A stretch of 64,000 nt of DNA from Oscarella lobularis (lineage: Eukaryota > Porifera > Homoscleromorpha > Homosclerophorida > Oscarellidae), in contig NC_089182.1 in assembly GCF_947507565.1 (NCBI RefSeq), positions 2,232,001 through 2,296,000 on the forward strand. Reading direction: 5' to 3'. A model generated the notes under the pieces. It was not told the origin of the DNA. It did no database searches and worked only from the letters and a program-made list of their open reading frames with translations. This document shows positions 35,206 through 46,226 of this stretch, in pieces (the first letter of the stretch is position 1; every line of letters starts with the position of its first letter). The translations under genes and the position numbers were made by a program.

Positions 35206-38200
35206 CTATTCAAAGACCTCGGGCTCTGTAATCTGCACTTCGTTTCCGCCTTTCCAGACTCCCTTAGGAACGAGTCTCTGTCTTAGACTTCTCATCTGTC
35301 CTTGGCAGTCTTCTAGCGCGATGTCGCACGACTCGAGAGCCAGTAGAGTGATGTCAGCCGTCGTTCCAATGGTCAAAGATCCTATATGACCGGCCCATCC
35401 GATTGCCTTGGCCGGAGTCGCTGTCACGGCTTCGATAACGTTTTTCAGAGGCATTCCGATACAGAGCATCTAGAAAATCGATTTCTGTAATCAAATCAGC
35501 CAAGTGCCTTCAGCACACCTTATTCATGACAGTGACTAAATCGTAAGCCGGACCCTCACAAGATTCGCGATGAAGATCCGATCCTATAAGATCTGGCCAA
35601 AACCCTTCTTTGGCACATATCTATGTGCAACTTGGAATCCTATGTGTCCAACCAATATTTTTTGTATACCTCGGCCACTGTCCAGCTGAATGAGCCCATG
35701 CCGTGACCAACGTCAAACAAAACGCCGCGTTTTTTCGACTCCCAAACGGCTGTACCACAGTCAACTCAACGGCATGCAGACTAACTATTAATTATTTCTT
35801 ACCTGGGTAGATCGTATGAGTTTTTGCATTAATGATGCTGGATTTTAAGCCGTGAAAAGCGTGAGTGTAAATGTCGCCCTTCGACAAGCTAAAGAACGTT
35901 ACAAGCGAAGACAGCTAACTGCGTTCAGACCGATAATACCTCCCCGGACAAGTCAGGACACTTGGATCGGCACTCCCCTCTACGGGAACACTTGATATCG
36001 AATGATGAACCATAAGAGGAACGTTCGACGCTTTCGCCGCCTTCATGGCCCGTCTATATATCACGCGATAATTGAATGTGCTCATTTTTTTTGGCCGCGT
36101 GAAACCGACTCAAAAGCTTCGTTCTCGTTTATCCCGTCGTTGCAAACGTCGGCCGTCAATCGAACTTTGACGCCAATGAGAATATCTCTGTTGTCGTTGA
36201 TGCAACTAGAGCACTGGTCTGCGTTCACTTGCTTCAGCGAATCACACTCGCCACCAGCTCCGTATCTTCGACGTCAGAGATCTGAATGTCGTGCTGCTCT
36301 AAGCAAAAATGTTCTCTTACCCGGCGCAGCCTGCGGAAGCCAATCCGTGCAGCGAGACGTGAAGAAATCCCAACAGGCGAGTCTCGCATTTCTCGGCAAC
36401 AAATTTCCGAAGTCCGGCGAACGTGCTCGCTCCAGAACTAAACAGGAAAATCACCAAATCACCGCGTCGTCACGTGAAAAAAGTGAATTTTCGGTTAGCG
36501 CGCGACCCTAGCAACGCGTTCTCCCCCGGAAGTCAAAGTCAACTCATTGAACCCGTAGAATTTTTGTTACCACCTACTGTGACGTAGCAATCGCCGATTG
36601 GCCGAAATGTGACGACACAATGGAAAGATTTCTCTGATCGGTCTCTCGACGACGCGACGCCAACGACGAGAACGCGATCGCGCTTGCTTCGTCGTCCAAA
36701 TTAAAAACACTCGCCGCCATGGAACCGATACCGGGCTACTATCGACGAAAAGAGAAGCGCTTCGTCGACAAACTGTGGGACCTCGTCGAAAATCCCGATC
36801 TCGACGACGCGATACGCTGGAGCGGCGACGGCGCCTACGTCGTCGTGCCGAGCATGACGGCGTTCGAGGAACGCGTTCTCAAGGTCTACTTCAAAACGAA
36901 GCACTTCTCCAGCTTCATTCGCCAACTTCACATGTACGGCTTTCACAAGCGAACGCAGGACGTCGAAGTGCCGACGACGGGCGCTTATCACTTCGAACAT
37001 CGGCTCTTCGTTCGCGGCAAAGCCCACCAGCTCGTCATGGTCCAACGACCGCCGCCCAAGTGGCGACGATCCGAACGCGTCGTCGAGCCGGTCGCTTCCG
37101 CAGCGACCACGCCCACGCCATTGCCGGCGACTTATCATCACCATCTTCATCATCATCATCAGACTGCCTTGTTTCAGCAAGCGCAGCTCTTGCATTCGTT
37201 CGCCGCTTCGTCGTCGACGTCGTCGTCGTCGTCGTCAGCGGCGGTGGCCGCGGCGGCGAGACCGGTCGCCTCGATTGTTCGAGCTGCATCGACGGAGTTA
37301 ATTCGTCGCGGCGAAATCGTCTATGACTATCATCCGACGACGGGCGGAAACGAGACGTCGTCGTTGATCAATGCGAATCGGCCGCCGACGTTGGGAATCA
37401 ATAAGGAAAATCGGATGCCGCGGTTCGTCGTCGGTAAGACGCCGGCGCTCGTTCTTCTCGCCGAAATCTGCGCGGCGATTCGAAAGATGGGCCAGCATCC
37501 CGACACCGAGGAGAAGCGACGACAGTGCATCGAAATCGCGCGTATGAGCATCGATTCGAAACGTCGCGAGTCGGCGGCGGCGGCCTGCGCGCAAGCGATC
37601 ACGCTCGCCGAGCCGTGGATTGTGCATCGGGTCGCGCGATTGCCACCGACGACGACAGTGGCGGCGGCGACAATGACGGCGGCGGCGACGACGACTCCCG
37701 TTTATGCAAGCGTGCCTACTACTATAAAGATGGACACAGCAACGACTGATGATGATGATGCTGACGACGACGACGACGACGAGAGCGACGAGCCGTCGAA
37801 TCTCGTCATCGACGTGGAAAAATGAACAATTGACTCTGACTAATACAACCCTGTCACTATAGAGACTACTGTACCTTACTAGCTACTGTACCCTACATGT
37901 AAAAACAGAACTCCTATATAATGATCTACAGCTTTACCTTCCTGCATCGACCGCTGTCGTCACTCCTCGTCCCAGGCAATAGCGATCGACGTCGATGCCG
38001 AGTGGAGTCGCGTGCTCGTATCCGTGTATGTGAATGTCTATGAGACCGGGAACGACGAGAAGGCCTGCATGGATTTATTCGGCGATGAGAGCGAGCGAGG
38101 ATGCGTTCGTGAGTAGTACCGCTGCAATCGACTTGTTTGCAGTCGGCGTCGGGCTCGTTCAAGCTCTTGCCGACGTCCGCGATTTTGCCGTCCTGCAAGA

Positions 38201-38319
38201 GGACGTCCAAGTGGTCTTCCAGCCCGTTAGCGGGATCGATTACTTTTCCACCTCTGCGCTGCGTCAATAGCGTAAAATAGAAAGCAACGGCGTGCATCAA
38301 ACCTTAGCAAGATTCTCAT
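35206..38319 (-). CDS. Amidohydrolase/deacetylase-family metallohydrolase (dihydroorotase-like)
   Basis: A 17-nt first exon (38319-38303) joins to give MRILLRGGKVIDPANG, the typical opening of cyclic amidohydrolases. Next come VVPGLIDIHIHGYEHATPLG, with the HxH metal ligands, and RYCLGRGVTTAVDAG. The donor at 37937 joins 1,500 bp away to SSGASTFAGLRKF at 36437, in the phase required by the family pattern VDAGSxGAxxF. Later exons give RGVLFDVGHGMGSFSW, EGFWPDLIGSDLH, MGSLTIGT-like ends and TEPEVFE. The substrate is unknown; relatives are annotated as dihydroorotase-like or aryldialkyl/deacetylase enzymes, mostly bacterial. Its large intron contains the HSF-type gene on the opposite strand. Confidence 0.82.
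36526..36600 (+). promoter_or_regulatory. Likely promoter elements of the nested HSF-type gene
   Basis: CCGGAAGT (36526-36533) is a strong ETS-type core, TGTGACGTAG (about 36580) is CRE-like, and GATTGGCC (about 36595) is an inverted CCAAT box. All lie 120-190 bp before the HSF-type ATG, inside the amidohydrolase intron. Motif matches only. Confidence 0.4.
36719..37825 (+). CDS. Heat-shock-factor-type DNA-binding protein
   Basis: Single-exon gene of 368 codons. Residues 10-110 form an HSF winged-helix domain: FVDKLWDLVENPD, the core IRWSGDGAYVVVP, and the recognition helix HFSSFIRQLHMYGFHK. The hydrophobic heptad repeats (HR-A/B) used for trimerisation in HSF1/2/4 are not seen. The rest is Ala/Ser/His/Thr-rich with one helical block (LLAEICAAIRKMG to SAAAACAQAITL, about residues 240-290) and an acidic tail (DDDDADDDDDDESDE). 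It therefore looks like a divergent HSF (HSF5/HSFY-like) rather than HSF1. It lies wholly inside an intron of the amidohydrolase gene, on the opposite strand. Confidence 0.85.
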   Translation: MEPIPGYYRRKEKRFVDKLWDLVENPDLDDAIRWSGDGAYVVVPSMTAFEERVLKVYFKTKHFSSFIRQLHMYGFHKRTQDVEVPTTGAYHFEHRLFVRGKAHQLVMVQRPPPKWRRSERVVEPVASAATTPTPLPATYHHHLHHHHQTALFQQAQLLHSFAASSSTSSSSSSAAVAAAARPVASIVRAASTELIRRGEIVYDYHPTTGGNETSSLINANRPPTLGINKENRMPRFVVGKTPALVLLAEICAAIRKMGQHPDTEEKRRQCIEIARMSIDSKRRESAAAACAQAITLAEPWIVHRVARLPPTTTVAAATMTAAATTTPVYASVPTTIKMDTATTDDDDADDDDDDESDEPSNLVIDVEK

Positions 38320-38477
38320 TCTTTCTGAGTCCAGAAGCTGATTAACGTACGCTGCTCGTCACGTGCCGAAAGACAATACCATTCGAACAAAAAAAAATCA
38401 GACTTTATTTTATTATTTCTTACGTCTAATAGATCTGGCATCATATGAACTCAATGCACCAAAACGAATAACTCGCG

Positions 38478-39415
38478 CTACTGCAAATAAACATAAGGCT
38501 GCACGACAGACGATTCGCCTTCACCACCGTCACTCCCATTCAAAAAAGGCATCTGTTCTCTCCACTCAAAAAAGACGTCTTCGCAAACACGCCCATCAAC
38601 GCCGTCCCACTGACGTCCATAGAGCGGCGTCTCCCGGAGCGACTCGTCCACGACAAAAGACGGTCGACATTTCTCGTCGCTACAAACATCTGGTGGCTGT
38701 CGACTCTCGTCATCACAACCAATACTCGTTGTTGTGACTGGAACTGAAGCACCCACATCCTTTCCTTCAGAAAGACGTTCGTCCTCCATATCCTTATCCT
38801 CTTCTTCAAGCATTTCTTCTTGTTCGGGACGCGCGTCGTCTGAGTCGCTCGGGGCAACCGAACTGGGAGCGACCGAACTGGAGCCCGGAGCGCGATACGA
38901 GACGTTGGCGACGGCGGCGGCGAGTTTTCGTACGACGAATCCGTTCGGTGTCGACGATCGCGACGTCGGCGTGCTTGGATTCGTGCTGCCGCCTCCGCCG
39001 CCGCCGCGAAAACTCACGAATTTGTGCCATTTTTTAATGAGTTTCTTCGCTCGCTTCGCCAAACGTTCGCTTTTGAGTCGTTTTCGAATGTCGTTTACGT
39101 GTTTTCCGACTCGCGTCGTCTGAAAGACGCGTACAGTATGAGGTTAGTTGCTGTACCCCCCAAAGAGGCCCCCCCTTTTTCGCTTTCGAACTCACTTCTA
39201 GCATTTCGGGCGTGACGGGCATCTTTTCAAGTTTGGCGATCACGTCGTCGACGATCGCTTCGTCGGTGACCTGACACAAGATGGCGGCGATAGAGGGGAA
39301 GCGTGGTGTCGCTTTGGGTGGAGAGGGCGCGAAATCGGTCGAAAGAACGTACCTTTCCTTCGTCGTTGAGAGCTGATAACAATTGGGCCGTCAATTGTTG
39401 GACAACTTGCACCAT
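38478..39415 (-). CDS. MED26: Mediator complex subunit 26
   Basis: Three short exons (first 39415-39353, MVQVVQQLTAQLLSALNDEGK) make a TFIIS N-terminal/LW domain: DDVIAKLEKMPVTPEMLE, TTRVGKHVNDIRKRLKSE, LAKRAKKLIKKWHKF. The last exon holds a Ser/Pro and acidic linker and a C-terminal block (RQWDGVDG, FFEWREQMPFL, VVQPYVYLQ) that matches the MED26 C-terminus which docks to Mediator. The N-terminal domain recruits elongation factors in other animals. The product is shorter than vertebrate MED26 (about 260 against 600 residues), the loss being in the linker. The presence of both ends makes MED26 more likely than TFIIS or IWS1. Confidence 0.83.
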
Positions 39416-39645
39416 TGCATGGTCTGCGGGACCGATCGGGGAGCCGCCCTACGTCACCGCCTGTGCCCGAACGACACTCGAAGCACATGTTCGCGTCTCA
39501 GTGGCGCGGAGACAAATAAAGCCAGGATGACGTTCTATACGGGGACGCTGCTATTTAGCGTTAGCCAATGGACGCCTTGGTATGACGCCATTTGTCTCAG
39601 CACGTGACAATTGAGTCGCACTTTCAGCAGCGTTGAACTTGAAGG
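39416..39645. promoter_or_regulatory. Divergent promoter between MED26 and the His-rich gene
   Basis: 230 bp separate the two start codons. CACGTGAC, an E-box, lies at about 39601-39608. No other clear element. Confidence 0.35.
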
Positions 39646-39989
39646 ATGTCTCACCACCACGGACACCACCATGGCGGACATCACCACAATCAAGCGTTGA
39701 AAAGGGAAGAACGGGCTTTGAGACGCGAAGCGAACTGGGTAAGTCTCGTAGAAGAAGCGACTGAGAGCGAGCACGTTGCTTGCAGGACGCCAGACATGGC
39801 ATGTACGGGGCGGCGGCCGTGAGACAGGCCCAGGCTAATGCCGTCCATCAAGAGAGAGTCGCACATCATCATCATCCCCCGGTGCATCATCATCCTCCCC
39901 CCGTACACCATCACCACCCGCCCGTACATCACCATCCTCATCACCCTCACGGAAGGGTCGTCGTAAGAGGATGCTGTACCATTCTCTAA
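39646..39989 (+). CDS. Small histidine-rich protein with C-terminal CaaX-like box
   Basis: Two exons (39646-39738 and 39786-39989) joined at GT-AG encode 98 residues. The N-terminus is MSHHHGHHHGGHHH, followed by a charged helical stretch (ALKREERALRREANW) and an Ala/Gln stretch. The C-terminal half is HHHHPP-type repeats, then GRVVVRGCCTIL. The last four residues, CTIL, fit a CaaX box with a terminal Leu, which would predict geranylgeranylation, and the preceding Cys could be acylated. The protein would then be a membrane-tethered polyhistidine that could bind Zn, Cu or Ni. I do not recognise the family. The in-phase intron and the convergent polyA signal support a real gene. Confidence 0.65.
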
Positions 39990-40167
39990 CTCGAGACAGT
40001 TGAAAATTTTTGCGTTTGTGCCGTTTGCTGGGTGTTTTTTCACTTTCGCTATTTTTTTTGATGATGAAGTGTATTAAAACACACAGACTAGACACAAATT
40101 TAAGCCCCCAAAGACGCACGCGCTCCCATTTTTTGACACACCAGCCAGAAAAAGACAGTGAAGTTCA

Positions 40168-40173
40168 AATAAA
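40168..40173 (+). terminator. AATAAA polyadenylation signal of the His-rich gene
   Basis: AATAAA about 180 bp after the stop codon and 32 bp before the stop codon position of the convergent calreticulin gene, so the 3' ends of the two transcripts probably overlap. Confidence 0.45.
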
Positions 40174-40204
40174 GCTAAATCCAATGCTCCTAGAAGAGCC
40201 ACCT

Positions 40205-41995
40205 TTATAGCTCATCCTTGACTTCAGCGCTCTCTTCCTCTTCCTCTCCCTCAGGCTCGGGAGCGCCGTTGTCTCCCTCGGTTTCACCATCATCTTCAGC
40301 TTCGGCTTCGTCGCCAGCAGCCGCGTCCTCCTCCTCCTCCTCTTCCTCCTAAACAATGACGAATTAATTAATCAATCAAGAATAGATGCTAATGCGTTCT
40401 TTTCTTACTTCTTCCTCCTCGTCGCCCTCTTTTTCTTTCTCCTCCTCCTTCTTTTTCTTCTCCTCCTCTTCTCGTCGTTTTCGCTCCTCTTCGTCTTGCT
40501 CATCCTTCATCTTTTTCTCACCGTCTTTTGTCTTCTTCCACGTTTCATCGCCAAACTCCTTTGCATATTCCTCGTCGTCCGTCACGAGAATGTTGTCAAA
40601 GATGGTGCCAGACTTGACCTAAACAAGAGCGGTGTGTAGTACACAAACTAGACGTCACTCTGGGAGCCATTCTCACCTGCCACACATCAATTCCAATGAA
40701 CTGAAACGAGTTATATTGATACAATTTGTCGTCCTCCTCATATTCAGGATTAGGAATCTTGGGATGAATCCATTCGCCCTTGTAGGCCGGATTGTCAATC
40801 TGCCTCGGTTTCCAGTCACCCTTATAGTCAGGATTATCGATCATTGGTGGCTCCCATTCTCCATCCAAATCGTCGTCCCAGTCCTCGGGCTTCTTGGCGT
40901 CGGGATCAGGAATGTGCTGTGGTTTATCCCAGTCCTAGGATTACAATAAAAAATTCAGATCATTACTTTGGCATTGAGAAGTCTTGTACCTCGGGTTTCG
41001 TGTCTTCTGGATCGTCGATCTGCTTTCGATCGTCCCAATCCTCTGGCTTCTTCGCCTCCGGATCGGGAATCTCTTTCGGCTTCAAGAAATCCCAGTCATC
41101 TTCGAGTTTGCCCGATTCAACTTTTTCGTTGTCAATTTTCACTTCATACGTGTTATCGGGTCTCACAATGAGAGTGTAGAGGTGAGTAAACACGTCATCC
41201 TATCAAAAACAGAACACTTGCACAAGAGAAAAAATAAAAGAAACAAAGCCTCATTATACTTTGCATCGAATATCTTTTTTCGTGAGAAGATTATTTCCCT
41301 TGTAACTGAAAATCACGTGCACTTTCTTCGTTCCCGGTCCGCAAATATCAGGCCCTTTGAGAAAAAAAATATAACGCTAGATCGACAACTCATCTCGCCG
41401 TTTTTCTATGTTTACCGAACATGATGTTGTAGGGAGACTCGCCGTGCATTTCTTCCGGTTCGAGCGAATTGGGAAACACCTAGTCGAAGAGACGAATTCG
41501 AAAGGCGTTCCTCTGCGAGGCGCGTTCGCGCGCGTTCGACTCTCTCTCTCACCTTGACGTAGCCGCCGCCGCAGTCGATGTCCTGCTCGTGTTTGACGGT
41601 GAACTGGATTACGAGCGTTTTGCCTTCGTTGTTGAAGTCCTCGGTGAATTTCGACGACACGCCGTAGAATCGCGCGTCCGTCGACGTCTGGATGCCTGCG
41701 ACGAGGAGGGAATATGAGGCGAAGACACGCCTTCGTTCTCTCTACTCTACCTTTGTCCTTCTCTGCGTCGCCGTAGAACTTGCCGGCCGTCCATTTGAAT
41801 TCGCCTGCTTCGCTGCCTTTCTTTTTCGACGAGACCCATCGGTCTTTCCAGCCTTCTGCAGGGCGGAGAACGGCGTGACTCGCGCGCCGGGGCGCGTCGC
41901 GACGTCTTACCATCTTCGAACGTCTCTTTGAACCAGATCGTTGGCTCGGCGAGAGCCAGAGCGACGAGCGGGACTAAGCAGATGAGAAGCTTCAT
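40205..41995 (-). CDS. CALR: Calreticulin
   Basis: ER-lumen lectin chaperone and calcium buffer. The signal peptide is [18 protein letters not shown]. The globular lectin domain has [34 protein letters not shown] and PYNIMFGPDICG. The P-domain has the repeats [24 protein letters not shown] and [13 protein letters not shown], then [22 protein letters not shown] and [11 protein letters not shown]. The C-domain is very acidic and the end is KDEL, the ER retrieval signal. About nine exons. No TM follows, so it is calreticulin and not calnexin. Confidence 0.97.
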
Positions 41996-42202
41996 AGCTA
42001 AACGAAGTCGTTGGACTGTGCGTTGAACGAGTGAAACGACTGAGCTGAGTGACCACGTGGCGGCTCTGCACTCGTCTTCGTGGGAGCTCGTCATTGGCCA
42101 GTTCACTAAACCAATTATCGCGAAGTCACGTGTCATATGCATCACGAGAAGATTATATTATATTCGCAAATAATTAGTTAGTGTGAATATAGGGTTGCTA
42201 GG

Positions 42203-45200
42203 TTACGTCGTTTGCTTTCTAATTTCTTGCACGAGGACGACTCGCGGTCCCAATGGGATCCCCAACTGGCTGAGATGTTCCTCAGACATGCGGCTCAGCT
42301 CAACCATGGAGATCTGTTCTCGTTTGAATACCTGCAAAACAAAGATCGTTTCTATTTTGACGCCTACCTGTATTGCAAAACCTCACATCAATAAAATGAC
42401 CGTAACCCAATCGATCCAGAAACACGTGCAGTGTGTTTTCCGAGTCCGAGGGTGGGTCTTCACCGAAGAAATTCGCCAATTTGACGTAGCTGCGTCGACG
42501 AATATCCTCCGACGGCGACCTTTTCGATTGCAAATCCGCTTCGCTCTTTCCAACGGCGGGATGTCGTAACTGGATGGCAGACTGCGAGTATTGGGGATCA
42601 AGATCCGAGGTATGGGACAATTGAAACGATGATTCGCTCGCGTTGGGAGATGTAGCGACCTCTCTGGTCGATTCGAGACGACTTTTTCGCGACTAAAATA
42701 AAAGCCAATAGCATAATCCACTGAGGAATGGCCTGTCATACAAAAGGCTGAAGCTTTCCAAGTAACGGCTTTCCGGATAGTTTGTCCTTTCGCCGCCTCT
42801 TCTCCTCCAACTGGTGTAGCTAAACAAAAAGCTTATAATGCTCCGCGATAACTTATTTTCTCTTGCTCAGCAGTACCTGTCCCTTGAGCAAGGACATCTC
42901 TTCCACGATTGCTCGAATGACTTGAGCTCCCGTCTCCTTTTCTAATGACTCTACTTTCTCACCCAGCGCTTTCACCTGCAAAAAGGAGTCGACTAAAAAA
43001 GCGCTCTTCAGCCAAATTCCTCGTCACCATCTGCGCGTCGCCGTTTGAACGCAAGGTGGCGGTGTCGCTGACTTTAGTTGCAGCCTGTTGATGTAGAAAA
43101 GCGAGTTCTGACTCTAACGAAGCTAGCTGCAATAAAAGAGTGCAGTGTTTCTTTGCCGCTAACCGGTGAATACAAAATACTTTACTTTTCGTGCAAAGGC
43201 CAGAATGCAGGTGTCATAAGCTTCGATCTTTTGTCTTGCAAGAGCAACAAAATCCACTTGTCCTTGACTAGCAAACCTTGTTGCACCTAAAAATTCACTC
43301 GCCAATCGCACTCTAGTTACTGTAGTAGAACAGTTATCGTTCTCACCGTGCTTCCTTTGGCCCCGACGTCTACTAGACCTCAATCTGCGAAGGCGTCGTT
43401 GCCTTTCTTCGCTAAACATAGACTTGATCTGCTGATTCTCCTCTTCCAAAACCAGTAGTCGTTCTTCAAGCTGCAGTTGTTCTGTCGCCGAAAATCTACC
43501 ACTTTCTAAAGTTCGATCAGTCGCTTTGTCGCCGCCAGCCGACAAAACACTAGGAGCCTCGGCAGAAGACGCCGTCGATTCCTTGCTACTGATTTTACTA
43601 GCAGACCTTTTTGCCAGACCGAGATCTCGACGCATCGACGCTATGACAGCCTTGTCAACGTTGATGTACTGAGTGGGATCGGGCTCATTTCTATCGCTCG
43701 CTCTCTGATGCAAGTTGCTCTCCGACGCTCGTCTCTATAAAAAATTGCGACGTGAAAAAGACGACTCTTGTCGTATTTCCAGACCTCGAGTCTGCCTAGT
43801 CCATCCGACGACGGAGTGCTGGATCCCTAAATTTAATTCGCTGACTGATAGAACATAACGTCAGACCACATAACGTACACTCGATTTCTTTTCTTCTTCA
43901 ATTGGAGTCAAAGTCATGGCACTCCTAAAATCCTAAAGCACCCATCCAAACTGCGGATCGAGCAACCGGCACGAACTCTTTTTAACAACTCACGCTCAAT
44001 GAAGCGGCCTTTCTTTTCAGCCCACCTCGTCCTCGTCCGCTCCGCGCCAATCGTCGTCCCTTTTGCTTCGCCGCCTGCCGACGTTCGGCGTCGTCCGGCG
44101 GCGCGCTCATTCGCCGCGACGATTTCAACGGCAACGTCATCTTGAGACGCGCCGCAGCGGCACTGCGAGCGCCGCCGCCGTCGGAGACGTCGTCGTTCTC
44201 GCCGTCGAGTTGCTGCTTGTGGCGTTCGATGTAGAGCTGCTGTTGCGATTGTCGTCTCGTCTTCAGCTGATCCCGCCTCTGTCGCTCGTCCTCCAACTGT
44301 TTCTTTCTTATCTCTTCTATTCGAGCCTGCTGCAACTGTTCTTTTATTTTCTGCTCTTTTAGCAGTTTGTCTGACGCTTTGACGTCCTCGCTTTCACGTA
44401 GCTCTTCTCTGGACTGCTTTTGCTCCTTCTGAGCCAGCTCAACACGCTTGGCGAGTTCCTGCTCTCGTTGAAATTGGTGAGAAACGTTTTCAACTGGATC
44501 CAAAATCTCCTGGCTGCCACTTAGATCCTAGAAAACAAACGCCAGTTAGACATAGAATAAGAGTATTTTTTCCTCACTCCTTCAAATTCCATCACATGTT
44601 GATGTTGTCGTTCTAAAGCTCGCATTTGTTGCTGTTGAATTCGTCGTTCCCGCGCTTCAAAGCGGCTCTTCTCTACTTCCAACTGACGCTAATAATAACA
44701 AGCAGTAAAACACTAACAATCATTGAAATATTGAGACAAACACCTTCATTTGGATTTTCACCCTCTCTTCCTCTCTGACTCGCGCCCTCTTTTCCGCCAC
44801 GCCACGAATGCTCAGAAGGTAATTCCTCAACTGACTACCGGCTCTCTCAAAGATGACGTCTCGCGGATTGATCGCTGGAACGGGCACATCCAGATGACGC
44901 TTACAGGCAACGAATGCCATCTGGATTCTCTCCGACGGAAGAGAACCCCCAACAGACTAAAAAACGCACGTACAAATCAACTAAGGTTTCATCGCGACCA
45001 TTCAATTATTGCTGACTCTAAGATCTATAGCTCCAGGGCTGAGACAGTTAACTACGTCGCAGAGCAATCGTCCATCGGTGAAACTAGAGTCAGATTTTGA
45101 GACTGCGAGATGCGGCTCCGCGTGTGTTTACCTTGAATAGTCTGCAACCGTCCGTTGGACTAAATTACTCACCCAGTCTAAAGCAACGATGTCCTCTTTG

Positions 45201-45951
45201 TCCATAGAAAGTACACCGCTTGATGGAAGCCGATCTTCGGCTGGAGGCGAATGCAATTCGCCTGCAACTCCTGCACATTGCGTGACTTTTTGACCCAAAA
45301 TTAAGGTACTGCGCAACTTACCAACGTCTTTTAGGACTTGCAAAACCGTGAAGATGGCACTGGTATTTCCGTCGGCAATTTCTGTGTCATAGTCAATAAT
45401 CTCAAAACAGATTCAAACAGATTGTGCAAACGTTCACCTTCGGCTTGGATTCCCGTCACATCAAAGTCGCGCTCTTTCAGGAATTTGAGACACAGCCGCA
45501 GATTGTCGACTTTCTGGGAACGTTTTTGCGGCCGGAGATAATGCCGAGGAAGCGTTTCGTCAACTATACACAAGGAATGGAACTCAACAACAAGCAATTT
45601 ACAATACGCCTCACCAACAATTTGCACCAAACGCAGCAGCGTCTTTCCATCGGCAATCTCCGCTTCGAGGTGAGTAAGAGGCTTGTATTCGTGGCTTGTC
45701 AATTGCCTATTCGCCCAACGGATCAGTTCCTTTAGAACGACAAAGGGAGGCACGTGAGTCAGAACATTTGGTAAGGGGTGGAGTAGGAACACTTTCCCCA
45801 CCGTTTTGTCTTGAATCGATCTCGTCCTTGAACGATTTCGACTTGGAAACGCCGACAACGCCGCAAGACCTCGCAAAGCTCCACTTCGCTGCCCTGAGCC
45901 AACTCTCGATGCAAGCCGTTTTGACTCAAGGTCATCAAGTGGAGTTGTCAT
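42203..45951 (-). CDS. Tandem calponin-homology / coiled-coil / SAM protein
   Basis: The N-terminal part is Arg/Ser-rich, with MTTPLDDLESKRL at the start. The first CH domain (about 45740-45310) has LIRWANRQL, DGKTLLRLVQIVGE, KVDNLRLCLKFL and TVLQVLKDVGK. A second CH-like domain (about 45210-44820) has DIVALDWVSNLV, SFTDGRLLCDVVN and ERIQMAFVACKRHLDV. A long charged coiled coil follows, rich in Gln, Glu, Lys and Arg, with breaks. The end is RRRSYVKLANFFGEDPP and a SAM domain (TLHVFLDRLGYGHFID joined to VFKREQISM, then EEHLSQLGIPLGPRVVLVQE) with the stop at 42203. CH pairs bind actin or microtubules and SAM domains oligomerise, so a cytoskeletal linker is inferred. I do not recognise a named family with this order. 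An in-frame 63-bp stretch in the first exon looks like an intron. Confidence 0.75.
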
Positions 45952-46226
45952 TCTGACAAACAATGCCACAGGTCAAAATAGGAAACGTTCACGATCACGC
46001 AGCCTACCCCGACTTCTCTTTAGTCTGTTCGAGGGGTGTGTTTCAAATGCATGCGCAAAGACCCTCTCCCGGAATCCGTCAGCCGGCGCGCAGGAGGAAC
46101 ACGCATCTTTAAAAGGTTAGATTTATACATGCTTGATCTACTTTCTTCTACAAAAGGAAGGAAAGAGGGAGGGTTAATAGGGTTAAAAGAGCTCTAGTGA
46201 TTTTAACGAAATAAGCCCTTCGCGTT

